Shown: in pieces, positions 52,102 to 60,777 of the stretch
Position numbering within the stretch: the stretch's first letter is position 1
How the letters are laid out: each line of letters starts with the position of its first letter
NCBI GenBank assembly: GCA_002796995.1
Contig: PEKW01000002.1
Coordinates: 289,406 to 353,405 of the forward strand
Reading direction: 5' to 3'
DNA from: Rhizobium sp.
GTDB lineage: Bacteria > Pseudomonadota > Alphaproteobacteria > Rhizobiales > Rhizobiaceae
Length of the DNA: 64,000 nucleotides
Made by a program: the position numbers and the translations under genes
The notes under the pieces: generated by a model
What the model saw: the letters and a program-made list of their open reading frames with translations, nothing else
Databases searched by the model: none
Told to the model about the DNA's origin: nothing

Positions 52102-53019
52102 TCAGCCTCCGATCGCGATGGAATAGAGGTCGTCCGGCGTGACCACCAGCTCGACCGCGAGCCTCAGCCCGACCGCAAGCACCAGCAGGCCGAGCAGCGC
52201 GCGCAGCTGCTCGCCGCGCAGCTTCTGGCCGACCCGCACACCGTATTGCGCGCCGATGACGCCGGCGATCATCAGGATGAAGGCGAGCACGATGTCGACC
52301 GAATAGTTGGTCGCCGCCTGGACGATCGTGGTGTAGGCGGTGGTGAAGATGATCTGGAACAGCGAGGTGCCGACCACGACATTGGTCGGGATGCGCAGCA
52401 GGTAGATCATCGCCGGCACCATGATGAAGCCGCCGCCGACGCCCATGACCGAGGTGAGGATGCCGATGGCGAAGCCGAGCGCGATGATCGGCAGCACGCT
52501 CAGATAGATCTTCGACTTCTTGAACCGCATCTTGAACGGCAGGCGGTGAACCCAGTTGTGCTGGCCCGGCCGCTTGAGGCTCGCCGGCTGGTTGCGCGCC
52601 GCCCGGCGCATGGCGTTGAGGCTCTCCATCAGCATCAGGATGCCGACGGTACCGAGGAAGACGACGTAGAGCAGCGAGATGACGAGGTCGAGCTGGCCCT
52701 GCCGCCTCAGCCAGGAGAAAATGAACACGCCGATCGAGGCGCCGGCGAGACCCCCGACGAGCAGCACCAAGCCGAGCTTCACGTCGAGCGTGCCGCGGCG
52801 GAAATGGGTGATCGCACCGGAGACCGACGAGGCCACGACCTGGTTGGCGCCGGTCGCAACGGCGACCACGGGCGGAATGTTGTAGAAGATCAAGAGCGGC
52901 GTGATGAGAAACCCGCCGCCGACGCCGAACATGCCGGACAGGAACCCGACGGCTGCACCCATTCCGAGAATGATGAAGATGTTCACCGACAGTTCTGCGA
53001 TCGGCAGGTAGATCGTCAC
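52102..53019 (-). CDS. TSUP family sulfite/sulfonate exporter-type transporter
   Basis: The 305-residue protein has eight membrane helices and the repeated TSUP motif, GFLSGMFGVGGGFLITPLL near the N-terminus and GILTSVMGVGGGFIMVPAM in the second half. TauE/SafE-type transporters move sulfite, sulfoacetate or related anions. It is translated just ahead of the TIGR02186 gene with 2 bp between them. Upstream, 53114-53133 holds a palindrome that may be its operator. Confidence 0.9.
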   Translation of the reverse strand: MTIYLPIAELSVNIFIILGMGAAVGFLSGMFGVGGGFLITPLLIFYNIPPVVAVATGANQVVASSVSGAITHFRRGTLDVKLGLVLLVGGLAGASIGVFIFSWLRRQGQLDLVISLLYVVFLGTVGILMLMESLNAMRRAARNQPASLKRPGQHNWVHRLPFKMRFKKSKIYLSVLPIIALGFAIGILTSVMGVGGGFIMVPAMIYLLRIPTNVVVGTSLFQIIFTTAYTTIVQAATNYSVDIVLAFILMIAGVIGAQYGVRVGQKLRGEQLRALLGLLVLAVGLRLAVELVVTPDDLYSIAIGG

Positions 53020-53113
53020 GCTCGGACCTCAAATGCGCCAGCCCGCCGAAGCGGGTTCAATAGGGGGTCAAGTCGGGGATGCCGCCTGTGTTCGGCAGAA
53101 AGCGAAACAGGCT

Positions 53114-53133
53114 CAAGTCTTTGATCGGACTTG
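53114..53133. promoter_or_regulatory. Candidate operator upstream of the TSUP gene
   Basis: CAAGTC (53114-53119) and GACTTG (53128-53133) flank an 8-bp centre, and a further GGTCAAGTC occurs at 53066. The site lies about 95 bp before the TSUP start in the 211-bp gap to the podJ end. No reading frame is visible there. The role is a guess from symmetry. Confidence 0.3.
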
Positions 53134-53230
53134 ACCTATATCATTTCTTTCTTGCGCCCCCAGGCAGGGCGAGTCAATTCTTGGAAGCTGCATTACGCCG
53201 GCTTTTTTCCATTTTTATGACGCGCCAGCT

Positions 53231-56200
53231 TTATTTGTTGCGCGCCAGCAGTTCGTTCACCAGTTTGTCCGTGACTTGGCCGGTCGGTTCCTGGCCGATC
53301 GACTTCTGGAAGGCCTTGATGGCGGAGACTGTTTTCTCGCCCATCACACCGTCCGGCGTGCCGGCATCGAAGCCGTTCTTGCCGAGGATCGCCTGGATGT
53401 TGCGGATCGCCTTCTTCATGTCGACGCTGGCGGTCTTCAGACCCTTGCCGACCCACTCGTCCGGCGTATTGGCGGAGTTCGCGTCGACGTCGAGCGGCTT
53501 TGCCTTCCACAGGTCCACCTGGGCGCGGGCCCGCTCCAGCTGGTCCGGCTTCATCGCATTGGCGACCTCGTCGCGCTTCTGGGCAGCGTCCTTGTCGCCT
53601 TCCTTGGCGACCAGCGCGAACCACTTGTAGGAGGCCTCCAGATCCTGCGGCACGCCGTTGCCGCGCGCATAGAGGATCGCCAGGTTGAACTGGCTGTCGG
53701 AGACGCCGAGATCGGCGGCCTTGCCGAACCATTCGGCGGCCTTGGCATAATCCTGCGCGCCGTCGCTGCCCGAGGCGTAAAGCACGGCGAGATTGTGCAT
53801 GGCGCTGGCATTGCCGGCGTCTGCGGCCTTCTGGTAGAGGGCCTTCGCCGCCTGGATGTCGCGCGGCACTCCGGTGCCCTTCTCCAGCAGGTTGGCGAGG
53901 CGATACTGGGCAGGGGCGAAACCCTTGTCGGCGGAAAGCCTGTACCACTTCGCCGCCTCGGCGAAATCGCTCGTCACGCCGCGGCCGTCGGTATAGCGCG
54001 CACCGATCTCGAACAGCGCCAGCGGGTCGCCTTGCTTCGCGGCAAGCGACAGCGACGGCGGCGTGATTTCTGCCGGAACGACGATTTCGGCGGCCGGCGG
54101 CGTTGCCGGCTGGGCTGCGGTCTCGGCCTGCGGCGCGGCGTCCGCGACGGCGTCGTCGGCAATGGCTGCCTTCGGCGCCGGGGCAAAGCCGTCGGTCTGC
54201 ACGGCCTGTTCGGATCCGGCCGGCGTCAGCGTCTGCGGTGCGCCTTCGTCGAGCGGAGCGCGCTCGACGAAGGCGGCGGCAGGGGCGGGCGCTGTAGTGG
54301 TGGTTCTCGGTTCGGCCGGGATGGCGGTCTCGCCCAGCTGGTCCCCGGCGGCTGCGGACGGCTCGGAAGCGGTCTGCGCGGCCGTTTCCTCGTCGGCCTG
54401 CATGTCGTCGGCAGCCGGTGCCAGGCTGTTCTCGTCGGCCGGTGCCGTGATCGTCGGCGGCGATTTCTCGCCCCGGGTCAGCGTGTTGACGAGCGGCAGG
54501 GCCATGGCGGCAAGCAGGATCGCACCGACCGCCATCAGGATCGGACGGCGATAGCGCGCAAGGGCCGAAGCCTTCTCGGCAGCGTTCGACGGCATCGGCG
54601 AAGTCGTGCGCGGCGTATGCTCCATCTCGAGCGCGGCGGCCTGGGCGGCGCGGCGGGCGGCAGCGATATAGTCGGCGCGATCGGCATCGGCGTCGCCGGT
54701 GCTGGCCGCGTCGCCCCGCTGGATGGCCTGGCTGGCCCGGACGCGTTCGAGGATCTTGCGCACGTCCGGCGCGCCGGAGCCCGGCTCCAGCAGTTCATTG
54801 TCTTCTTCCGGCGGCATGACCTCGGCCGGATCGATCGACGGTGCCTTGTCGATATGGCGGCGGCCCGAAGCGGCTTGCACGTCCTTCTTGCTCCCGGGCC
54901 GCAGGCGCTTGCTGAGGCCGGCGAGCAGGCTCGGCTTTTCCGCCTTCTTCTCCGGCCGCGCCGCTTCGATCATCGGCGCTTCGGTCAGCAGCGTGTCGAC
55001 CTGGACGGTGGCGGCGGCTTCCCGCTGGGGCTGAACCGTCTCGATGACCGGCGCGCTTTCGGCAAAGGAGTTCTGGGCGGCCGGCTGCGCCCGCGAGGGC
55101 TGCTCGGCAGGCTGCGGCTGCATTGGCGCCTGGGGTGCCGCGGCGGACACCTGCGCCAGGCGCTGGTCGCTATCGCCCAGCTGGTCGAGCCGGGTGGCGA
55201 TCTGCACCAGCGTGTCGTGGAGGGCCTCGAAGGTCCGGTGCGTGCGCTCCTCGGAATGCCGGCTGAAATCCTCGAGATGGCGCAGATGGTCGGACAGGGC
55301 GGAAAGTGCCGCCACGTCGGCCGTGCTGCCGCCCTGCGCCGGCGCCTGCCGGGCATAGGTTTCCATCACGGTTTCCGCCGCCTGGCGCGCCGCTTCGATA
55401 ATGTATTCGTCGCTGGTCGCCATATAGTCTTCGAGCGCCGAGATGCGCCCGGCGAACTGCGTGCCCGAGCCGCTGTCGGCGGCGGGGCTGCTGATCAGCG
55501 CCGAGAGATGGGCGATCTGCTCTTCCAGGCCGCGCAGGCTGGCATTGTCGCCGGCCGGCGTCGCGTTCGTTTCTTCCAGCCGGTCGACCACGGCATTGAG
55601 CCGCTGTTCGAAATGGCGAAGCACGCTGTCGTCGATGCGCGCGGGGCTTGCCTCGGGGACGTCGATCTCCTCGATGCGGCGAGCCAGAAGGTCGAGCCGG
55701 TCGGCCAGCCGATCGTTGACCGCGCCGCGGTCGAGCGCGTCGATCTTGCGGGAAATGTCGGCGAGATAGCTGGTCAGTTCCGGCTGCGGCACCGGCATCT
55801 GCGCCCGCTCCAGCAACTGCGACAGGTGGTCGAGACGTTCCTCCAGCCGATTGGCGGCCTGTTCGGCGGTCAGTTCCTCGATGCGTGCGGCAAGGGATTC
55901 GATCCGTTCGCCGAGATCGCTCGCCGGATCCTCCTCCGGGCGTTGATGCTGGGCGAGAAGTTCGATCTGGCGGGCAAGACCGGTGATGCGGTCCTCGATG
56001 CGCTGGAAGGTCGTGTTGTCGGGCGTATTGGCAACAGCGCGGCTGCTGGCGGCGATCGCCCGGGTGATCTCGTCGAGCCGCATGTCGATGCCGGCGAACT
56101 GCTCGGTCAGCATGCGTTCGCTCGGATCGATATGCGCGCCGATATGTTCGAGAGCCGCCGCCAGCGTGACGAGCTTGTCTTCCAGCGCGTGGATGGCGCG

Positions 56201-57019
56201 ATTGTCGCCCATCTTGCCGAGATGCGCCTTGATGTCGTCGAGCCGGTCGGCGAGCCGCACGAGTTCGTCCCGAAGGGCTGCCGGATCGGCATCCTCCAGC
56301 CGTTCCTCGATCTGCTCCCAGCGGCTCTCCATGTGGCGCACCGAATCCTCGCGCGCCAGGCCGTCCATCAGCGACCGCAGTTCCTCGAATTCGGCGCGCA
56401 GTCCGTCGGCGCCCGGCGCCCGGACCTGGCCCAGGTGCTGGATGCTGTCGGCAAGGCGGGCGATGTCTTCGCGCACGTCGTCGGACGGACGCTGCTGTTC
56501 GGCAAGGCTGCGAATGCCGCGCATCTCGTTGCGCAGGCCGCTGATCTCGCGGGCAAGCCCTTCCGAAATGTCCTGCTTCAGTTCCTGGCGCAGCCCGAGC
56601 AGGGCCTGGGTGATCTCACGGGTGATCGTCTCGGCCGGAAAGGCGACCGGCGGCTGCGGCAGCGGCGGGATGGCGGCGGCGCGCGGCTGCGGTGCCGGCA
56701 TATAGGGATCGGCGCGTTCGGCCGTGCGGGGTGCGGGTACCGCGCGTTCCAGCGGGCGCGAACGGCTTTCCTCGAGCAGGCGCTGGCGCTGGCGGATCTC
56801 TGCGAGCGGATCGGGGCGCTGGTCGCGCTCGGCGCGCGAAAGGCGCTCCTCGACGCGCTCGCGCACGCCTTCGCGTCTCGGCTCTTCCGGCAGGCGCGGA
56901 CGCGCCGTGGTCCCCATCAGGCCTTCGATGCGCGCCTCCAGCCCTTCGATCGTGCGGTTCAGCGCGTCGAGCGATGAAGCGCCGCCGGGGCGGGAAGGAG
57001 TAGATCGCGATCCGTTCAT
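53231..57019 (-). CDS. podJ: PodJ-like polar organising protein with Sel1 repeats
   Basis: The 1262-residue protein has the PodJ design. Several hundred charged residues of coiled coil (about 10-640) come first, then a proline/glutamine-rich linker. A single membrane helix follows at about 827-850 (ILMAVGAILLAAMALPLVNTL), then periplasmic Sel1 repeats (about 1000-1140, LALFEIGARYTDGRG and LAVLYASGSDGAQ types). A C-terminal peptidoglycan-binding domain closes it (IQAILGKNGFDAGTPDGVMG). PodJ marks the cell pole and organises division or growth in Caulobacter, Agrobacterium and Sinorhizobium. The adjoining fatty-acid oxidation genes match the order I recall around S. meliloti podJ1. Confidence 0.85.
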   Translation of the reverse strand: MNGSRSTPSRPGGASSLDALNRTIEGLEARIEGLMGTTARPRLPEEPRREGVRERVEERLSRAERDQRPDPLAEIRQRQRLLEESRSRPLERAVPAPRTAERADPYMPAPQPRAAAIPPLPQPPVAFPAETITREITQALLGLRQELKQDISEGLAREISGLRNEMRGIRSLAEQQRPSDDVREDIARLADSIQHLGQVRAPGADGLRAEFEELRSLMDGLAREDSVRHMESRWEQIEERLEDADPAALRDELVRLADRLDDIKAHLGKMGDNRAIHALEDKLVTLAAALEHIGAHIDPSERMLTEQFAGIDMRLDEITRAIAASSRAVANTPDNTTFQRIEDRITGLARQIELLAQHQRPEEDPASDLGERIESLAARIEELTAEQAANRLEERLDHLSQLLERAQMPVPQPELTSYLADISRKIDALDRGAVNDRLADRLDLLARRIEEIDVPEASPARIDDSVLRHFEQRLNAVVDRLEETNATPAGDNASLRGLEEQIAHLSALISSPAADSGSGTQFAGRISALEDYMATSDEYIIEAARQAAETVMETYARQAPAQGGSTADVAALSALSDHLRHLEDFSRHSEERTHRTFEALHDTLVQIATRLDQLGDSDQRLAQVSAAAPQAPMQPQPAEQPSRAQPAAQNSFAESAPVIETVQPQREAAATVQVDTLLTEAPMIEAARPEKKAEKPSLLAGLSKRLRPGSKKDVQAASGRRHIDKAPSIDPAEVMPPEEDNELLEPGSGAPDVRKILERVRASQAIQRGDAASTGDADADRADYIAAARRAAQAAALEMEHTPRTTSPMPSNAAEKASALARYRRPILMAVGAILLAAMALPLVNTLTRGEKSPPTITAPADENSLAPAADDMQADEETAAQTASEPSAAAGDQLGETAIPAEPRTTTTAPAPAAAFVERAPLDEGAPQTLTPAGSEQAVQTDGFAPAPKAAIADDAVADAAPQAETAAQPATPPAAEIVVPAEITPPSLSLAAKQGDPLALFEIGARYTDGRGVTSDFAEAAKWYRLSADKGFAPAQYRLANLLEKGTGVPRDIQAAKALYQKAADAGNASAMHNLAVLYASGSDGAQDYAKAAEWFGKAADLGVSDSQFNLAILYARGNGVPQDLEASYKWFALVAKEGDKDAAQKRDEVANAMKPDQLERARAQVDLWKAKPLDVDANSANTPDEWVGKGLKTASVDMKKAIRNIQAILGKNGFDAGTPDGVMGEKTVSAIKAFQKSIGQEPTGQVTDKLVNELLARNK

Positions 57020-57208
57020 GGTCTTGCTCGCTTCGGTTCAGGTCGCCCCGGACCGAAGGTCCCGGGGTGTGGTGATGCTCGGCGATGGTCGGCTCCGGTC
57101 GCTTGGCCGGAACAGATGGTCGGCGGTGGCTTGGGACCGGTTTTCCGGAGGCCGCCGCGACGCAGTGCGGATCATCACCTTTCGCCCGCAACAATTCACG
57201 AAACGTGG

Positions 57209-57244
57209 TAAACAACCCGTTAACCGGACTGAAAAAACTTTTAA
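57209..57244 (-). promoter_or_regulatory. Two CtrA-like boxes upstream of podJ
   Basis: On the minus strand TTAA-N7-TTCA (57244-57230) and TTAA-N7-TTTA (57223-57209) each match seven of eight bases of the CtrA consensus TTAA-N7-TTAA. They lie about 190-225 bp before podJ. CtrA control of polarity genes is known in alphaproteobacteria, but these two are matched by sight. Confidence 0.4.
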
Positions 57245-57344
57245 CGCTTTCTGAATTATCCTGCGCTGGGGGGCTCGGTGGATTCGGCTGCACAGGTACG
57301 ACCCGGCGGCGGGAAAGCGCAAAAAATCCTCCGCGCTGCAGATT

Positions 57345-57366
57345 TTGACGTTTACGCAAACGTCAA
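57345..57366 (+). promoter_or_regulatory. Operator/promoter of the fatty-acid oxidation cluster
   Basis: TTGACGTTT and AAACGTCAA are perfect inverted arms around a 4-base centre, followed by a TATATA-rich box about 20 bp from TTGACG. A long spacer filled with a palindrome is typical of promoters controlled by MerR-type activators. The site is near-identical to that at 11802-11824. It lies 67 bp before the acyl-CoA dehydrogenase start. Confidence 0.65.
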
Positions 57367-57432
57367 TATTTTATATATAGCCTGAACCCATCCGGACCCC
57401 GTCCGGCATCTAGTCTCGGAGGAAGATGATCC

Positions 57433-59226
57433 ATGCCTGTCTACAAGGCCCCGGTAAACGATACGCTTTTCGTCCTGAACAATGTGCTCGGCCTCGACCG
57501 CTACCACAATCTGCCCGGTTTCGAGGACGCCACGCCGGACATGATCGAGGCCATTGTCGGCGAGGCTGCGAAGCTGGCCGAAGGACAGCTCTTCCCGCTC
57601 AACCTCTCCGGCGACCAGGAAGGCTGCAAGCGCCACGACGACGGAACGGTTACGGTGCCGAAGGGCTTCAAGGAAGCCTATGACGCCTATTGCCAGGGTG
57701 GCTGGATCGGCCTTGCCGTGCCGCAGGAATTCGGCGGCCAGGGCCTGCCCTATACGCTGCATGCCGCCGTCGGCGAATACATGTCGTCCGCCAACATGGC
57801 GTTGATGATGTATCCGGGCCTGACCCAGGGCGCGATCGCCGCCATCCTCGTGCACGGTTCGGACGCGCAGAAGCAGACCTACCTGCCGAAGATGGTCGAG
57901 GGCACCTGGTCCGGCACCATGAACCTCACCGAACCCCATTGCGGCACCGATCTCGGCCTGCTGCGCACCAAGGCCGTTCCGCAGGGCGACGGCTCCTACA
58001 AGATTTCCGGCCAGAAGATCTTCATCTCGGCCGGCGAACACGGCATGACCGACAACATCATCCATCTGGTGATCGCTCGCATCGAAGGCGCGCCGGAAGG
58101 CACCAAGGGCATCTCGCTGTTCATCGTTCCGAAGTTCATGGTCAACGAGGACGGTTCGGTCGGCGCGCGCAACACCGTTTCCTGCGGCGCGATCGAGCAC
58201 AAGATGGGCATCCACGGCAACTCGACCTGCGTGATGAACTATGACGAGGCGACCGGCTACCTGCTCGGCGCCGAGAACAAGGGCCTTGCCGCCATGTTCG
58301 TCATGATGAACGAGGCCCGCCTCGGCGTCGGCCTCCAGGGCCTGTCGATCGCCGAAGTCGCCTACCAGAACGCCGTCAACTATGCGCGCGAGCGCATCCA
58401 GGGCCGCTCGTTGTCGGGCGTGAAGGCGCCGGACAAGAAGGCCGACCCGATCATCGTCCATCCGGACATCCGTCGCGCGCTTCTGACCATCAAGTCCTTC
58501 ACCGAAGCCGGCCGCGCCTTCACGCTGTGGACCGCGCTGAAATCCGACATCGCCCACCGTTCCGGCGACGCGACCGAGAAGCAGACGGCCGACGACCTGC
58601 TCGGTCTCGCCACCCCGATCCTCAAGGGCGTCCTGACCGACAAGGGCTTCGATCATGCCGTCATGGCCCAGCAGGTCTTCGGCGGTCACGGCTATATCGA
58701 AGAACACGGCATGAGCCAGTATGTCCGCGATGCCCGCATCGCCATGATCTACGAGGGTGCCAACGGCATCCAGGCGCTCGACCTCGTCGGCCGCAAGCTC
58801 GGCGCCAATGGCGGCCGTGCCGTCATGGCCCTGTTCAAGGAGATCGGCGATTTCTGCGAGGAAAACCGCGCCGACGAAAACCTCTCCTTCTTTACCAAGT
58901 CGTTGAAGAAGGGCCTGAACGACCTGCAGGCCTCGACCATGTGGTTCATGCAGAACGCCATGGCCAAGCCCGACAATGCAGGCGCCGGCTCGACCGACTA
59001 CATGCACATGTTCGGCCTCGTCGTGCTCGGCTACATGTGGGCGAAGATGGCCAAGGCCGCCAATGAAAGCCTGGCCGCCGGCACCGGCGATGCCGACTAC
59101 TTCAAGAACAAGCTGCTCACCGGCCGCTTCTTCATGGAGAAGATCATGCCGGAGACGGCACTGCGCAAGATCCGCATCGAGGCCGGCGCCGACAGCGTCA
59201 TGGAAATGGCCGCCGAAGCGTTCTGA
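57433..59226 (+). CDS. Acyl-CoA dehydrogenase
   Basis: The 597-residue flavoenzyme makes the first oxidation of beta-oxidation, acyl-CoA to enoyl-CoA. It has the N-terminal helical domain, the [19 protein letters not shown] substrate region and a C-terminal extension of about 130 residues. The extension is found in the larger bacterial acyl-CoA dehydrogenases with a C-terminal domain. The [14 protein letters not shown] motif lies in the FAD/acyl region at about residue 412. Electrons go to ETF. An AGGAAG ribosome site stands before the ATG. The palindromic operator upstream points to acyl-CoA responsive control. Confidence 0.93.
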   Translation: MPVYKAPVNDTLFVLNNVLGLDRYHNLPGFEDATPDMIEAIVGEAAKLAEGQLFPLNLSGDQEGCKRHDDGTVTVPKGFKEAYDAYCQGGWIGLAVPQEFGGQGLPYTLHAAVGEYMSSANMALMMYPGLTQGAIAAILVHGSDAQKQTYLPKMVEGTWSGTMNLTEPHCGTDLGLLRTKAVPQGDGSYKISGQKIFISAGEHGMTDNIIHLVIARIEGAPEGTKGISLFIVPKFMVNEDGSVGARNTVSCGAIEHKMGIHGNSTCVMNYDEATGYLLGAENKGLAAMFVMMNEARLGVGLQGLSIAEVAYQNAVNYARERIQGRSLSGVKAPDKKADPIIVHPDIRRALLTIKSFTEAGRAFTLWTALKSDIAHRSGDATEKQTADDLLGLATPILKGVLTDKGFDHAVMAQQVFGGHGYIEEHGMSQYVRDARIAMIYEGANGIQALDLVGRKLGANGGRAVMALFKEIGDFCEENRADENLSFFTKSLKKGLNDLQASTMWFMQNAMAKPDNAGAGSTDYMHMFGLVVLGYMWAKMAKAANESLAAGTGDADYFKNKLLTGRFFMEKIMPETALRKIRIEAGADSVMEMAAEAF

Positions 59227-59229
59227 TCC

Positions 59230-59352
59230 TCCCCTTCTCCCCACCGGGGAGAAGGTGGCCCGACAGGGCCGGATGAGGGGGCGCTTGCGCAACCGGCCCC
59301 CTCATCGCCTCGCATTCGCTCGGCACTTCTCCCCGCTGGGGAGAAGAGGGAC
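59230..59352. repeat. Intergenic palindromic repeat, family A (complete copy)
   Basis: The element lies between the acyl-CoA dehydrogenase and thiolase genes. It is the inverted equivalent of the copy at 4335-4452, with both cttctcccc/ggggagaag hairpins and the central gcgcttgcgc. It is transcribed with the operon if the cluster is one unit. Confidence 0.85.
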
Positions 59353-59394
59353 AAGGAAATTTCGGCGCTCCGCGCGCCCCAAGGGAGAGAATCA

Positions 59395-60603
59395 ATGACC
59401 GACGTATTCATCTACGATCACGTGCGCACCCCGCGCGGCCGTGGCAAGAAGGACGGCTCGCTGCACGAAGTGCCGACGCCCCGCCTTGCCGCCAAGACGC
59501 TGGAAGCGCTGCGCGATCGCAACGGCCTCGACACCTCGACCGTCGACGACATCATCTTCGGCTGCGTCGATCCGGTCATGGAAGCCGGCGCCGTCATTCC
59601 GAAGGCCGCCGCCTTTGAAGCCGGCTATGATTTCGCCGCCCCCGGCATCCAGATTTCGCGCTTCTGCGCCTCCGGCCTCGACGCCATCAACCTCGCCGCC
59701 GGCAAGGTCATGGCCGGCTCCGACGACATCGTCATCGCCGGCGGCGTCGAGAGCATGTCGCGCATCGGCATGGGCATGTCCGGCGGCGCCTGGTACATGG
59801 ATCCCTCGGTCAACTTCCCGGCCTATTTCATGCCGCAGGGCGTCTCCGCCGACCTGATCGCCACCAAATACGGCTTCTCGCGCGACGACGTCGATGCCTA
59901 TGCCGTCGAGAGCCAGAAGCGCTCCGCCGCCTCCTGGGAAAAGGGCCATTTCGCCAAGTCGGTCATCCCGGTGAAGGACCAGAACGGCCTCGTCATCCTC
60001 GACCGTGACGAGCACATGCGCCCGAGCACCGACATGCAGTCGCTGGCGAGCCTCCAGGCCTCCTTCCAGATGCCGGGCGAGATGGGCGGCTTCGAAGCCG
60101 TCGCCATCCAGGCCCATCCGGAGATCGAGAAGATTTCCTACGTCCACCATGCCGGCAATTCGTCGGGCATCGTCGACGGCGCCGCCGCCGTTCTGGTTGG
60201 CTCGAAAGCCGGCGGCCAGTCGATGGGCATCAAGCCGCGCGCCCGCATCCGCGCCTTCACCAATATCGGCTCCGATCCGGCCCTGATGCTGACCGGCCCG
60301 GTCGACGTCACCGAAAAGCTCCTGAAGCGTTCCGGCATGAAGATCTCCGACATCGACCTGTTCGAGCTGAACGAGGCCTTCGCCGCCGTCGTCCTGCGCT
60401 TCATGCAGCATTTCAACGTCAGCCACGACGTGATGAACGTCGCCGGCGGCGCGATCGCCATGGGCCATCCGCTCGGCGCCACTGGCGCCATGATCCTCGG
60501 CACCGTGCTCGACGAACTGGAGCGGCGCGACCTCAACACCGCGCTCGTCACGCTCTGCATCGGCGCAGGCATGGGCACGGCGACGATCATCGAACGGGTC
60601 TGA
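59395..60603 (+). CDS. fadA: Acetyl-CoA C-acyltransferase (thiolase)
   Basis: The 402-residue thiolase should cleave 3-ketoacyl-CoA at the end of each beta-oxidation turn. It shows the nucleophilic cysteine in RFCASGLDAINLAA (about residue 90), the GGAIAMGHPLGATGA histidine near 360 and the second catalytic cysteine in TLCIGAGMGTA near 390. The AAGGGAGAG ribosome site precedes the ATG. FadJ follows after about 170 bp including a repeat. Confidence 0.93.
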   Translation: MTDVFIYDHVRTPRGRGKKDGSLHEVPTPRLAAKTLEALRDRNGLDTSTVDDIIFGCVDPVMEAGAVIPKAAAFEAGYDFAAPGIQISRFCASGLDAINLAAGKVMAGSDDIVIAGGVESMSRIGMGMSGGAWYMDPSVNFPAYFMPQGVSADLIATKYGFSRDDVDAYAVESQKRSAASWEKGHFAKSVIPVKDQNGLVILDRDEHMRPSTDMQSLASLQASFQMPGEMGGFEAVAIQAHPEIEKISYVHHAGNSSGIVDGAAAVLVGSKAGGQSMGIKPRARIRAFTNIGSDPALMLTGPVDVTEKLLKRSGMKISDIDLFELNEAFAAVVLRFMQHFNVSHDVMNVAGGAIAMGHPLGATGAMILGTVLDELERRDLNTALVTLCIGAGMGTATIIERV

Positions 60604-60605
60604 TG

Positions 60606-60711
60606 GGGTCTTAACCCTCCCCCTTGTGGGGAGGGTGGCCGGCAGGCGGGAGGGGTCTTTGCACAAGCTCCCCTCCCCAACCCCTCCCCACAAGGGGGAG
60701 GGGCTTAACCC
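60606..60711. repeat. Intergenic palindromic repeat, family C
   Basis: The outer ends are inverted (gggtcttaaccctccccc and its near complement gggggaggggcttaaccc). Two further ccctcccc/ggggaggg hairpins lie inside, with a short tttgcacaa centre. It sits between fadA and fadJ. A partial copy is at 47271-47299. Confidence 0.85.
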
Positions 60712-60777
60712 CGCCGGATCGCACCTGTTTCGGAGCGGCGGCGACATCGCGAAATTCAAGGGAAGAGGAATCCCAGC

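Noticed and set aside
53276..56977. A 1233-codon open frame on the + strand opposite podJ
   Set aside because: It mirrors the podJ coding strand, has no domain and reflects high GC third positions of the antisense frame; podJ shows coiled coil, membrane helix and Sel1 repeats.
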